Positions 1 through 11,420 of a stretch of 64,000 nucleotides of DNA are shown here, in pieces. Below the pieces are notes generated by a model. The model worked only from the letters and a program-made list of their open reading frames with translations. It searched no databases and was not told the DNA's origin. Location: the NCBI GenBank assembly GCA_029817715.1, contig JARUPY010000474.1, forward strand, positions 7,874,001 to 7,938,000. The letters are read 5' to 3'. This DNA comes from Melastoma dodecandrum (lineage: Eukaryota; Streptophyta; Magnoliopsida; Myrtales; Melastomataceae). Position 1 is the stretch's first letter, and the number at the start of each line of letters is the position of its first letter. Both the position numbers and the translations under genes were made by a program.

Positions 1-187
1 GGGCGTATACTTAGAGTTGTACCATTGAGTTCTAATAAAAGGTTGTCTCAAAGAGGAAATGCTAGATATGGAAAAAAAAGGCTTCTGTTGTGTGTTGAGT
101 GGCAGGTCATGCTCGAGGGTGAGTTACGACTGCGATAGGGTGTTTTACTTAATAGTGAGTTTCACCCCAGTGACAACTACCATATGC

Positions 188-854
188 TCAATACGCTAAC
201 ATAATGACTTCCAAATTAGTAGTAATACTAATCATAGTTATTTCTTTAAACATGTTAAAAATGCGTTGTTTCTCCAACTCATACACTTTGAAGCAATCAT
301 TCTTGGTGGTGTGACGTGATAATCTTTGCCACGGAGGCATTCTGCACATATGCATAATCATTCTTGGTGGTGTGACGTGATAATCTTTGCCACGGAGGCA
401 TTCCACACATCTGCATAACTTTAAAGCCTTCTTCTTCAATAATCGAAAATGAATGTTCATGCATCATTATCTAATGAGCTACAACCTCCTCCATTTTATT
501 CATATCAGGAATACCATCCTTAAAAGCTGTTGACATTACCTTTGCGGGAGCATCATCACGCTTGAAAAGTAACTTTTGTTGCTTTTGTTGAGAGAATTTG
601 TAAGTACAACAGCCTAAATGTTCCTTTAGGTGACTCGTACTTGACTGTTTGTATGAGAATCGCATCTTGCAATATTTGCATTCTGCTTTCTTGACACTGT
701 CGCTCTCAGTCACAATAGTTATCCCATCTCAGATAGAAGAAGTTTTCACTCTCTTTTTCACACGGAACTCTTCCAATTGAATTCTTTCACTTGTGACGTC
801 CACGAGAACATTTCCTCCAATATTGGATCCTTCAACTTGAGATCTCGATTCCAT
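188..854 (-). pseudogene. hAT transposase remnant (RICESLEEPER/BED zinc finger type)
   Basis: Read on the minus strand from an ATG at 854, the sequence gives a short N-terminus, then a BED-type zinc finger (CKYCKMRF ... HLKEHLGCC, about 697-600). An acidic/basic linker follows, then the hAT N-terminal block with HEHSFSIIEEEGFKVM and SRHTTKNDCFKVYELE. The reading is broken. The expected finger tryptophan codon before DGITIV is TGA, another stop follows EEVVAH, and the segment after SRHTTKND is duplicated (295-416). Only the N-terminal third of a transposase of about 650 residues is present. The catalytic and C-terminal dimerisation regions are not seen, so the copy cannot encode an active enzyme. 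The family call rests on the motif order; the exact element family is not assigned. Confidence 0.75.
295..416. repeat. 61-bp direct tandem duplication inside the hAT remnant
   Basis: Two adjacent copies (295-355 and 356-416) share the run beginning AATCATTCTTGGTGGTGTGA with only a few differences. The duplicated part covers the SRHTTKND-coding segment and shifts the downstream frame, so it arose in the transposase sequence and helps to inactivate it. Confidence 0.85.
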
Positions 855-2445
855 CTAAATTATCTAATTATTAAAACATACATTATAATCACAATCGGAC
901 AAAAAAAAACTCATCATTGACCCAAGTAACGAACATCTAGATTGAACAAAGATGAACAGACGGAGCGATTTGTGTTACGAACGTGGGAGGAAGCTGTACG
1001 TCTTTGATAGTTCTTTTTGCAAAAACCACCACTGCCGAATCGGGATCACACTGACAAAGAACCATAAATCCCGGCAACAACGTAAATCACATCAATGTTT
1101 TTTTCCATCACAATGCGAATACTTCATTACAATCCGGGGCATCTAATTGCATCATTTTTTTCCAAGATCATAACCCCATAAGCAATTACAGGGAGAAAAA
1201 AAATACAAGTACGGTTCCATCAACAACTAAAACGTCACATCACAACCACCATGTCAAGTAGCTTTCTAAAAAAAAATAAAGGCTATTTTTAAAATAGCTT
1301 CCGGAAAGTCAAGTTTATCAATAATCCATGACAAAATTTTTAAAATAGCTTCCGGAAAGTCAAGTTTATCAATAATCCATGACACTATGAAACATGGATA
1401 GGAGTATTTCAAAGGGCAGTGTGAACAAACCAAGAACAGTTCCGTATTCCAATGACAACCTTTACGACAGATTGATTGAGTTAAGGTGCACAGGGTCTTA
1501 CCGTCTAGCTGTTGGTACTACGCATCTTCACGGAGAGTTCAATTTCAGCGGGTCCATGTTGGAGACAGCGGGGCAGTCATTCCTATTATTTTAGTTAAAA
1601 TGATTAAAAATTTATTTTTAAGTGCAGAGAGGGTTCCTCTATTTTCTTGGCGCAGTGTGTTTGAACACACTGGATTACTAAAGGGACTCTTTCTTCGGGT
1701 CCCATTAGTAATCTCCACCTCCCTTTCAGTAGAAGTTGGACTCTGCAGTCGACTTGGTGAAAAGAGTTTTCCAATTGAAACGGAAAATTTGATGCAAGTT
1801 TAGGGCTGAAATACTTTCATTCAAAAAGACCCAGGCACATGCTTCTCAGTACTAATTCGTATGGAATTAGCACGACCTGGCGATCACGAAAAGTAGAAGT
1901 AACTCCAAATGCTTTCTCACTCATTGGATTCATCTTATATAATTCGGATTGTTTCAACACTTGTTCGACACAACGACAATCGTCAAGCAAAACCGATCTA
2001 AGTCGAGCCCTGGCACTCTGACAACAAGGAAAGAAGCGAACCCTAGCTTCGATGACGTGAAGGAGGAGGCCAAGGGGAATGCAATTCGAGATGGATGAAA
2101 ACTGAGAAGCGGGAACAACGTATAATTGTATTTTAGGTTTTATTCATTTATTTAATTTTAAAAAATCAAGTTGGGTCGGGTGGCTTGTCGGACTCGTCGA
2201 TTAGCCCGAGCTCGGCTTGTAAAAAAACAAGGTTCAAGTCCGTACTCGATCCCGACCAAGGCTCGACTTTTGTCAAGGCGGGTAGTTCGCGAGCCAATCC
2301 GGCTCATTAATACCCCTAGTAGTAGCTCCCTCATAAGGATGGGCCAATTTGACATCATAAAAAAAGTGTAACTATGCCCGTGTTCTGGCAATTGAACTGA
2401 CATGATAATATCCCTGGTCGTTGCATTGCTCGGGTTATTATTCTA
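855..2445. other. Intergenic, no gene recognised
   Basis: About 1.6 kb between the hAT remnant and the Tat element. It holds a 51-bp-period direct repeat (1286-1384) and, at about 2170-2310, GC-richer sequence with GAGCTCGGCTTG/CTCGACTTTT-type strings common in dispersed plant repeats. Short ORFs (up to 105 codons) overlap in several frames and show no recognisable domain, so none is called. Confidence 0.5.
1286..1384. repeat. Direct repeat, two copies of ~48 bp, 51-bp period
   Basis: A unit starting TTTTTAAAATAGCTTCCGGA and ending AATAATCCATGACA occurs at 1286-1333 and again at 1337-1384 with no visible mismatch, which indicates a recent local duplication. Confidence 0.9.
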
Positions 2446-2450
2446 CCGTG

Positions 2451-3018
2451 TGTTCGGGTGACGAAACACGTTGCGATATATCGGGGACTCAAAGTGTTGA
2501 AAGAAAATATGGTCGCCAGTAAAAGTAAATAAAGAACGAACAAATATTTATTAAGTGCAAAAGAAGAAACTTACAGCCATGGTACAACAACAGTTGAAAC
2601 GAACAGATAGGTTGACAATCAAGCAATCATTCGGGGTCATAGAATGATTGTCGTGTCTTTACAATTAACCAGGGCTGACTTATTTATAGACCACTAACTA
2701 ATAACCGTCAACTGAAGCACATTTAACACGTGCTAAACATCCTAAGACTAATTGCTGCTTATCTACTAAGACTATTCCATCGTCGATGCTTCGCGAGCCA
2801 TGGCTTCGGTTCTTTATATCCAGCGTCGAAAGTGAAGTCATTTGATGAAGCTTTACCTTCGAGCACCCTTTCTATCGAACTGCCCCGCTCGACTAATTCT
2901 TGACTTGAGTATCGATCCCTGCCTTGACATGTCGATTGAAGATCTCGTAGAGGCCGTCGATCGTTGCATCCATCAAAGCCCGTCGCAGAAGCCCAAAATG
3001 TTGTTTCCCATGTAAACA
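2451..3018 (-). repeat. 3' LTR of the Tat element
   Basis: 568 bp, TG...CA ended, about 93-95% similar by eye to 10857-11415. It differs by scattered substitutions and by an extra 9 bp (TATTTATTAAG region near 2543) absent from the other copy. Being inside the target duplication and next to the polypurine tract, it is the 3' LTR of this minus-strand element. Confidence 0.92.
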
Positions 3019-3035
3019 CTTAGCCCCCCTTCCTC
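3019..3035 (-). other. Polypurine tract of the Tat element
   Basis: On the minus strand the bases directly before the 3' LTR read GAGGAAGGGGGGCTAAG, a purine run in the place where plus-strand DNA synthesis is primed in LTR retrotransposons. Confidence 0.75.
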
Positions 3036-3167
3036 GGACGCGTCCGTTCATCTTCAGGCGTCCTCTATATAATCCCCGTCTACTTCTTGTCTACTTCCTC
3101 AAAAATTCGTTGCTCTCGTTGCGCTGCTTGTTTTTACTCATTCTCCAGTCAAAAAACCTCCCTACTC

Positions 3168-3939
3168 ATGGCTCCTCATCCGTACTACAACCATACTCCA
3201 TTGGGTGGAATAGGTGTCTACTTCACGACTTCTAGAGACTTGGCAGCACATCATAGCTAAGAAGACGAATGATTTTGTCGATGAAGCAATGAAATCGAAG
3301 GGGCAAATTACTTTGGGCCCTCTCATCAGAGTTGACAATCTCGGCATTATAGCGGACAACAAGCACGTCCCCTAGGATTATGTCCTTCCCGATGCCACGG
3401 TCATACCGATATGTAGAGACAACTTCGTCGATCCAGGTAATTAGAGTCGAGCCCCTGAAAAGAATCGATCCTCTGAGAAGAATCGATCTTCTGAAGCCGA
3501 CGATTCAACTGGTGTCAGCCAAGTCTTGTACGGATTCCCCACTACAGGTGTAGATAAGTTTCCTGAGTGGAAAAACTCGTGGACCAAGGTTCGACGCAAG
3601 AAGTGGGAGAAGATAGGTATCTATTACTTAGTGAAAACGTCGACAGAGCCGATGAGGTGCAATCCTCGATCGCTTGCAGCACTCTTGTCGTTGTGGAATA
3701 TCTCGACCAACTGCTTCTACCTTCCAGAAGGCCAAATGACTGTGACCATTCCGGACATAACCTTCTTGACATGATGTTATTCTATCGGTGATCTTGTTAG
3801 ACTGATTGAGAGAGCAGATGATTTCAAGTATGAGAAAGTGCAGCGTATTGGTTCGGTCATCGAAGACCACCTGAAGAAAGACCCACAGAGTCGGATCGTG
3901 CACCGACTTCTCGACTGTTTCTTCCAGCTTTTGGTTTAG
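3168..3939 (+). pseudogene. Antisense extra ORF (aORF) with plant-mobile-domain-like segment
   Basis: This lies between the 3' LTR and pol and is transcribed opposite to the element. A TATA-like TATATAATCC (3065-3074) precedes an ATG at 3168. One frame (from about 3241) gives an extended protein of about 230 residues ending at the TAG at 3937-3939. It is broken by stops near 3373, 3441 and 3772, and the start needs a frame change near 3240. The part LWNISTNCFYLPEGQ followed by MTVTIPDITFLT matches the pattern of the plant mobile domain (PMD), seen in host MAIL/MAIN-type proteins and in extra ORFs of Tat retrotransposons. Its role in the element is unknown. The PMD call is from motif shape only. 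Confidence 0.6.
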
Positions 3940-4293
3940 TGGGGAATTGGTTCGGTGTATTTATCTCCTGTTGAGAATCCTCATTGAGTGCCTTTTGAAT
4001 GCGTGATCTTTGTATGCCTGCTTTATTCCCCTTCCCCCAATTCCTAAGATTCTATCTACGAGAGGAAATGTGTGGGGTTAAGGTTTTCTATAGCTACTTT
4101 TTACATTCTGATTTCTTGACAGTCATTATTATTTGGCTACTGACTGACTTCCCGATTAGCTTCGAAACTGTACTTCGTGCTGATTGAATCTATAATATAT
4201 TCCTTTTGTGTGCGTCGTTCAGGGAGTCGGCCGTTAATGTTGTGCTGATGATTGCTTGTGTTGGTTGATTTTCCACTTTGATATGATTTGTAG

Positions 4294-5148
4294 ATCGAAC
4301 GGTTATAAGGAGTGACGATAAGGAATGGTTCTTCTTCTGCCCGCGCGACAGAACGTATCCCAATGGATCAAGATCGAACAGGGCGACCGATGCTGGGTAC
4401 TGGAAGGCCACTGGAAAGGACAGGACCATCAAGTTGCGGAAGTTGGGATCTGGGGCTAGCCAATTGATAGGAATGAAGAAGACACTCGTTTTCTACAAAG
4501 GTCGTGCTCCCAAGGGTGAGCAGACACGATGGATCATGCACGAGTATCGTCCTACTGAGAAGGATCTTGATGGTACTGGACCTGGTCAGGTATGACATTA
4601 TTTTTTTAAGGCATATAATACTAATGAATTTCATATCGCGCTTTGCTGGTGTTTGATGTCAATGCTGTAATATGAATCCCCTCATTTATGTTTTTCACAA
4701 TTTTGAGGTTGTGCTCTTTGTATAGTATTACACTTGTTTCTTCTGCTATTTAAGAGCTCTGATACTCACTTGTCTACGCCAGAATTTTTTAGTATCTACG
4801 CCATTCCTTGCTATTTCTTCTCTGGAAGTGTAGAGGTTTGACGAGTATTTGGGTGAACCCCGTTTGAGTTTTGCCTTGTAGAAATTTGTGGGCCTTTAAG
4901 TTGCTGAAGAATAAATGTAATTCTTAGGCGTCTTGCCTGTGATTTGTGGTACATTTCTTTTCTTGATCTTACATGGAAGAATTCAGAGAATAAAGACTAA
5001 ATTCTTATGGGAGGAATCAAACGTAGAGCTTATTGAATGTACCCTATATATAATTCTTGTGCTTTTAGAATTGGATGGTGTTATCTCATTTTTACATGTT
5101 ACAGGATCCCTATGTTCTGTGCCGTTTGTTCTTTAAAATGGAGGATTG
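4294..5148 (+). pseudogene. NAC transcription factor gene fragment carried inside the Tat element
   Basis: One exon (4294-4591) reads through NAC subdomains C and D without a stop: [70 protein letters not shown]. It begins after an acceptor (GATTTGTAG) and ends at a donor (GGTCAG then GTATGA). After a 512-bp intron, an acceptor (GTTACAG, to 5103) leads into DPYVLCRLFFK, the NAC subdomain E. The frame stops shortly after, at the junction with retrotransposon RNase H near 5148. The first NAC exon (the LPPGFRFHPTDEE block) is not found upstream, so capture probably began inside intron 1 (about 3950-4290). With its intron kept, this came from genomic DNA and not from a processed mRNA. It cannot make a full NAC factor. 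Confidence 0.88.
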
Positions 5149-5151
5149 AAG

Positions 5152-6559
5152 GTCAAAAGGAAACAAAATAAGACTCAATTTGCTGAGTCTTCCGGACAAC
5201 ACAGGGCTATTGAACAACATCTTCAAAATTTAGGAGCATTCGATACTACATAGACTGTTCTACTCCCAATATAGTGTCAAATTTTCATGACAGCGTAATA
5301 CAACGAAAGGCATAGTTTCTCATTATTAGTATACCTATATTCGACGGGAGTAAGGATCCGAGAGAAGTAACAGATGACTCGCTTTTTACGTTGGTTATCT
5401 TCTTGTACCTGCATCGATCCAAGAACCTTATCGCCCACAGCAATATACAACAAAAAAGGTCGATCCTGCCTTGGAGGGACCTGGACCGGTGGATTGATAA
5501 GATACTTTTTAATAGCTTCAAAGGATTCCTGATGACTATCAGTTCATTTGTAACTACTTTCTCCTTTCAACAAGTTAGAAAATGTCGTCGTTCGACTGGC
5601 TAGATTACCTATGAATCGCCTTAGATAATTAACTCTTCCCAAGAAAATCTGAAGCTGCTTTTTAGTCGCTGGAGGAGGTAGATCCTGAATAGCTTTAATT
5701 TTGCCGGAATCGATTTTTATACCTCGATGTGAACTAAAAATACCAAAAACTGATCAGCGCGAACGCCGAAGGCACATTTCATGGGGTTTGGCTTCAAGTT
5801 GTGCTTTCTCATTTGAAGAAAAGCTTTTCGAAGATCGTCAACATGACAATGGTCTGCCAACGATTTCACCACAATATCGTCGATATAAACCTCGACCGAC
5901 AACCTGATTAATGGGTTGAAGATAAAGTTCATTGCCCTTTGATAGGTTGCGCCAGTATTCTTTAAACCAAAAGGCATAATAACCCACACAAAAATTCTAA
6001 AGAGACAACGAAAAGCCGTTTTATGAACATCATCCTCAACGATGAAGATCTGGTTATATCCAAAATAACCATCCATAAAAGACATAATTTTATGTTCAGA
6101 TGTCTTATCTATGAGTTCATCCGCTATTGGCATCGGATATTCATCTTTTGGAGTTCCTTTGTTAAGTTCTCTAAAATCGATGCAAACTCGAATTTTTCCA
6201 TTCTTTTTTTTTACAGGGACAATGGAAGAAATCCATTTTGTGTATTGAGATGTCCTTATATACCCAGCGTCGAACAATTTCTTTACTTCATCGAAGACTT
6301 GTTGTCTATGCTCGTTTGCCAGTCGATGTGGAGCTTGTTTTACAGGTTTGAAGCATGGCTTAGTTGGTAAAGTATGTTTGACTAATCGTCGATCCAAGCC
6401 AGGCATTTCTGTATAGTCCCATACAAAACAATTTTTGAACTCCTTTAAAAGGGTCAAGATCGATTGGAAAAGATCTTTGTCCATCGAACCACTAATAAAG
6501 GTAGGCCGCTGGATTTCATCGTCACTCAAATTCACAGTAATGAGAGGATCTCGAGGCAT
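5152..6559 (-). pseudogene. Reverse transcriptase and partial RNase H of the Tat element
   Basis: The minus-strand frame 6559-5717 encodes an RT: FDAGYIRTSQYTKWISSIVP, KKKNGKIRVCIDFRELN, MSFMDGYFGYNQI, MPFGLKNTGATYQRAMNFIF and the catalytic box VYIDDIVVKS. Beyond a frame change near 5700 the thumb (FLGRVNYLRRFIGNL) and RT-type RNase H (VICYFSRILTPVEYRYTNNE, then SPVLSGRLSKL) continue, with an internal stop and frame changes, to about 5152. The similarity ends there, against the NAC piece. The Tat-specific second RNase H and the integrase that should follow are missing. The fragment is inactive. Confidence 0.88.
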
Positions 6560-7315
6560 CGGTAAAGTGCATCGATCTTCGGAGATTCAGCTATGGATTT
6601 ACAACAAAACATCGTTTTATTCATAATGGGATGACAAACAACACCAGCCGAATCTACACACACTTTCAAGCCAAGATTCGACCCATCCTCTTCAACACGC
6701 TGGTCGGGACTATCTACGTCTAACGAACTGGTTTCTAGACACTTTTCTAGACTAACTACAGGTCTAGTTAGCCTATGCACTCATAGTCTCTCTAAGATAT
6801 CAGCGACTACGTCTTCCTGCTCATTTTCAAGCATCTTCCTCCTCCCAGAAGAGTCTCTCGGGCTCCAAGTCCGGGTTACAATCGGGATCCTCCTTTCTAT
6901 GGTCGGTCTGAGGATTCACTTCTCCATCGACAGGTTTGACATTGTTCTCTTCAGCAATAGGGAGCAACCCAGCAGCTTCCTTAATGGAGCAAAGGATTGC
7001 AGCAAGCTCTACCTCCTTCTTTGCCCGAGCCTCAGCTTCGATGGCTGGAGGTATTTCATTAGAGTCCCAACCAGATGGAGCATCGACTATAGGGTGCGGA
7101 GGACTCCCATATTTGACAAGATACTCGAACTTTCCTGTCGATTCTCCCAGGGGTCGGACATTTGGGTCTCCAAGAGAATACCTCTTCTTCAAACTTATAT
7201 CATCGACAACACCAATAATATTTCCTGTACAGATTTCGATAGGGGTAAGACAAGTATTGATGGACAGATCTGCTTTAACAACATCAACTTCAGAATCTAG
7301 CCAAAGCATAAGTTC

Positions 7316-7645
7316 TCAATAAAGAGTTGAAGGGATCACTGCCACTTTATACCGCCAATCTCGACCCAAAAGAGCACTAAAGGTAGTATCGACATCTACT
7401 ATAAAGAAAGCAGTATTTATCGTGGATCTTCCAACTATCAATTTGAGTGGGAATATTCCCACACACTTCGACATAAGGCAATTGAAACCCGTTATGCCTA
7501 TATCGGTGTTGGAAACATCAGCCTTGTCATACCCTAAGTATTTGAGACTACGCAAAGGCATTACGTTGACCGTTGCGCCATTATCGACCAAAACTTTCTT
7601 CAGAACAATCCCATTAAATTCTGCCGCTATGTATAAATAATGCAT
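7316..7645 (-). pseudogene. Aspartic protease segment of the Tat element
   Basis: The 109-residue frame holds the retropepsin-like pattern: LVDNGATVNVMPLRSL (catalytic Asp in DNGA), a flap region with IGITGF, and TTFSALLGRDW near the end (the ALLGRDW block typical of gypsy proteases). It sits between gag and RT as expected. It is separated from RT by about 750 bp of linker with frame breaks (minus-strand frames at 7309-6827 and 6780-6532), so no continuous polyprotein is possible. Confidence 0.8.
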
Positions 7646-8552
7646 CTGGGACTATATCGAAGGAGTAGGTTTAATAAACCAATTTACTGGAAATCCTGTA
7701 GGACAACGAACGACCCGAGGAGTCAAAGTTTTAAGAATACCTGGGATAGGTTTATCGATTGTAGGTCCCGCAAACTCTGTGGGTAACATGATGACATTAC
7801 ACTCCACAGGGTTGTCTGAAGCATCGAACCTAACTGGATTGTAATCCAGGTCGTCGAAGGTATCTTCAACATCATCATCCTCAACATTTTTTCCTTTCCC
7901 ATAAAAAAATCATCATTGGGAGCAGAATTATCGATCATGAAAATGTTATCACGATCGATTTTTTCCCTATCGACCATTGCAGGGTCAACGGATTTTTATA
8001 GTTTCTCCTCTGCTCTCCTTCAACGTCTTTCCTTCCTGTTCCTACTGCTCTTAGACGAAAGTAGAGACCATTGGTTAACCTGTCTCTACTCATCATCATC
8101 AGAACGGGAAAAGTCAAGCCGACGTCGACATGATCGATAGTATTCAGGGTATACCTAAACGAATTGTCCTTTCTGGGGATCGTACCCTTGGACTTGCCCT
8201 AATCCTCTTTATGAACAAAATATAATGGATTTATTTCGACCATATCTTGGACCATTGTCAACTAAGACGATGTCAAACTTATTCGCCGAAGATATGACGA
8301 TCAGCTTCTGCAGGTGATTGTACGACCAAAGGTGACACAGCTGAGAGATTAATATCTTGTTCATCATAATAGGACTGCATCGACGACAAGTGTCGGCTTT
8401 CTCGAGAAACAGTGCAATAGGAGGTCCATCCTTGATGGCTTGTTCATCGAGGTGGGGGGAAGGTCGAAGTCGATCCTTAACATCGCCCCTCTTAACAGTC
8501 TCCTTGGACAGATCGCTTGACTTAGGAGAGGAATCCACATCACTGTTGACAG

Positions 8553-10444
8553 TCAACGGAGTCGGCTGTGCTTTAGGACAGTGAGATGCTGCTTTGCTTT
8601 CTGGACAACATGCCCCTTATCGGGAAAGACCTTGTGAGCATCTGGTGCAGATCCTCTTCCCCTATTATTTCGATTGAACGCCTTCGAAGGCTCCTTGCGA
8701 GAAATTCCTATTGCAGATCTCTCGACTGGTGTCAGATCGAACCAGTCCTCCGTCTGGTGTGATTGGAGAAACTTCTTGAAAGTGAAGCACTTGTCAGTAG
8801 TATGAGTTTCATCCATATGCCACCAACAAACTTTATTCTTCATCTTCGAAGCAGCCACAGGGCAAGAGACGACTCCTTTGTCGAGAAGCCTCTTGAACAG
8901 CTTATTGACCACATAGGTCTCTCCATAAAGATTGGATTCCTAAAAAGCATGTCGAACTACATCAACCATGTTAATGTCGAATGTATGCACTTCATAATCA
9001 GTAAAAGGTATTTGATCGACGAAAGACGACTCTTCCGATTCTTTGATGATCGACGAAAGACGACTCTTCCGATTCTTTGATGATCGACGAAAGACGACTC
9101 TTCCGATTCTTTGAAACAAAGAATCTTTGATTCAATAAGATCCTGAATTAGATTCCTAAAGGTAAGACAGTCACGAGTAGCGTGGGTAAAAGACACATGC
9201 CATTTACAATACTTCTTCTTTTTCTCCTTGTCAGTCTGTGGTAGTCGGTGACCGGGTTTCAGCTTGGTTGGATCTCGCTTATGAAGCCAGTCGAAGATTT
9301 CATCAGCTTTCTCAATATCGAAAGAGTATTTTTACTCTTCATTCGACTTTTGAGATGCCTTGGCTTTGAAGTTTTTCTTCGACAATGGATCGCACCTTTG
9401 ACAAACTCAGCCATATCGACCTCAACAAGTGTGGTTTCGAGCTGATATATTGTGCATTCCCTTGACTCTTCTCTGAGTAAATTTTCATACTTGGTAGCCC
9501 TCAAAGAAAGTTCATACAGATCTCTGAACTTTTCTCCTTGAATTTTCTTTCGAATGCGGATATCAAGAGCATCCTGGGCTATGTTGACCACCTCATTTTC
9601 GCTGACTGATGTCTTACATCTGAGTCGAACCGTTCGGAATCGCTACAGGAAGGTCGCTGCAAGTTCTCCAGGCTGCTGTCGTATCTTAGTTAGCTCGACC
9701 AATGAAATGGTCGAATCAAGAGTAGCAAAGGCCTGCATGAATTGCGTATGCATATCCTACCAATTCTGTACTGAGTTGGGTGGAAGATGAATGTACCAAG
9801 TAAATGATGGTCCAGTAAACGAGCTACGTGCTCTATCGGCGTCATCCCATCCTCGTTAGAGAAACGAGTGAAATCAGGGATCTTATAGCCCCTAGGATAA
9901 GGATAATCCTGATCGATGAACTCGGGGTAAGGCGTCCTGTAGAGGCTAACCTCTTCCATGCGCATAGTACCTAGGACCATCTGTTCGACTATTCGAGCAA
10001 CCATGTCCCTGTAACCAACGGGATCGGTGGTATCAGAGGAACTCTAGGGACTTCCCTTTCCAAGGGATTCCTATCAGTTTCTCTGTCAAAGTTAGGCACG
10101 TCCCAATGAACATCACTAAAAAGGTTCCTCCTTGGGAGATGACCTTCCATCGGTGGTCCGAGGACAGGATTATCAACAGTAGATCGTGTATAATGACTCT
10201 CCTACCGACGATGAGGAGGTGCATATACCTGCGGTCGGTAAGGATCCTGCACATCATTATCGAGGTCGACAAAATCATTATAACAATTCAATCGATCAGG
10301 CGTAACGAAGTCACCTCGATCATGAGGGACAAAACGAGGCCTATTGGACTTAGCGCGTCGATAGTCCTGAGTCGAATGGATAGGATCATGGTTTGCCTCA
10401 TGATCGAAACTTACCCTACACTTCCCATCATGAACAGTAGCCAT
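8553..10444 (-). pseudogene. Gag region of the Tat element
   Basis: A chain of minus-strand frames (10444-10202, 10004-9690, 9591-9259, 9196-8957, 8912-8553) reads as one decayed gag. In order they show the N-terminal FTRFSNEDGMTPIEHVARLL block, AFATL-type core sequence, ALDIRIRKKIQGEKFRDLYE, and a CWWHMDETHTTDKCFTFKK block near 8815, where a C-x-x-H-x-x-x-x-C knuckle normally sits. Several frameshifts and a short triplication (about 9015-9115) break it. It would have encoded the capsid-forming protein of the element. Confidence 0.78.
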
Positions 10445-10832
10445 CCTTGCCGTGGTTTCCGGTGAATAGTCAGCATCGATTCTGGCGGTTAATCCTTAAA
10501 GTTGTTTCTGTAACTCCAAGAAACTCTCCTGATTTTTTGCCTAAGTTTGCAGAAACATGTCTAAAGTGGCTGTCTCTGGTGCATTTGGCAGGACGTTCGA
10601 CACAGGCGAAGTCCCTCGCCCGAATGTGTGGACATTTTGTTGTCAAACATTTTGAGCATTTTGTTGCCCTGTATTCTGGGCATTTTCTTGCCCGTTCCGA
10701 CTGCTCCGGCCATTGTTGGTCGTATGGTCCTGTCCAAAATTGGTCTCCGAATCACCATGAGTATCAACCATTCTTTTTGCCGCACTCCAGGTTGTTGGCA
10801 TTCAGTGTTATCACACAAAACTTCGCCTCTAG

Positions 10833-10850
10833 CTCCCACTGTGGGCGCCA
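10833..10850 (-). other. Primer-binding site of the Tat element
   Basis: TGGCGCCCACAGTGGGAG lies six bases inside the 5' LTR on the minus strand. It begins with the TGG that pairs with the CCA end of a tRNA. The tRNA species is not assigned. Confidence 0.7.
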
Positions 10851-10856
10851 AAAACG

Positions 10857-11415
10857 TGTTCGGATGGCGTAACACGTCGCGATATATCGGGGACTCAAAG
10901 TGTTGAAAGAAAATGTGGTCGCCAGTAAAAGTAAATAAAGAACGAACAAAGATGTAAAAGAAGAAACTTACAGCCATCGTACAACAACACTTGAAATGAA
11001 CAGATAGGTTGACAATCAGGCATCCATTCAGGGTTATAGAATGATTGTCGTGTCTTTACAATTGACCAGGGCTGACTTATTTATAGACCACTAACTAATA
11101 ACCGTCAACCGACGCACATTTAACACGTGCTAAACATCCCAAGACTAACTGCTACTTATCTACTAAGACTATTCCATTGTCGATACTTTGCGAGCCATGG
11201 CTTCGGTTCTTCTTATCCAGCGTCGAAAGTGAAGTTATTCGATAAATCTTTACCTTCGAGAACCCTTTCTATCGAACTGCCCCGCTCGACTAATTCTTGA
11301 CCCGAGTATCGATCCTTGCCTTGACATGTCGATTGAAGATCTCGCAGAGGGCGTCGATCCTATCATCCATCAAAGCCCGTCGCAGAAGCCCAAAATGTCG
11401 TTTGTCATGTAAACA
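10857..11415 (-). repeat. 5' LTR of the Tat element
   Basis: 559 bp, TG...CA, matching 2451-3018. It is followed outward by the CCGTG target duplication and inward by the primer-binding site, which fixes the orientation as minus. Confidence 0.92.
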
Positions 11416-11420
11416 CCGTG

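Larger units (their letters stand above)
2451..11415 (-). mobile_element. Ty3-gypsy retrotransposon, Tat type with antisense extra ORF, decayed
   Basis: Two direct LTRs (2451-3018 and 10857-11415) both begin TGTTCGG and end ATGTAAACA. Each outer edge carries CCGTG (2446-2450 and 11416-11420), a perfect 5-bp target duplication. The element reads on the minus strand: 5' LTR at right, primer-binding site TGGCGCCCACAGTGGGAG (10850-10833), gag, protease, RT with the start of RNase H, then a polypurine tract (about 3033-3019) against the 3' LTR. An antisense ORF beside the 3' LTR is the hallmark of one group of Tat elements. Gag and pol are split by stops and frameshifts. RNase H breaks off near 5150 and the integrase is absent. 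The gap is filled by an NAC gene piece (see its entry). It is not autonomous. Confidence 0.93.

Noticed and set aside
3950..4293. First exon of the NAC gene
   Set aside because: Searched by eye for the LPPGFRFHPTDEE block and a matching donor; not found, so this stretch is treated as intron 1 or junction sequence.
4933..5136. 67-codon plus-strand frame as a separate gene
   Set aside because: It covers the NAC intron and part of the last NAC exon in the wrong frame.
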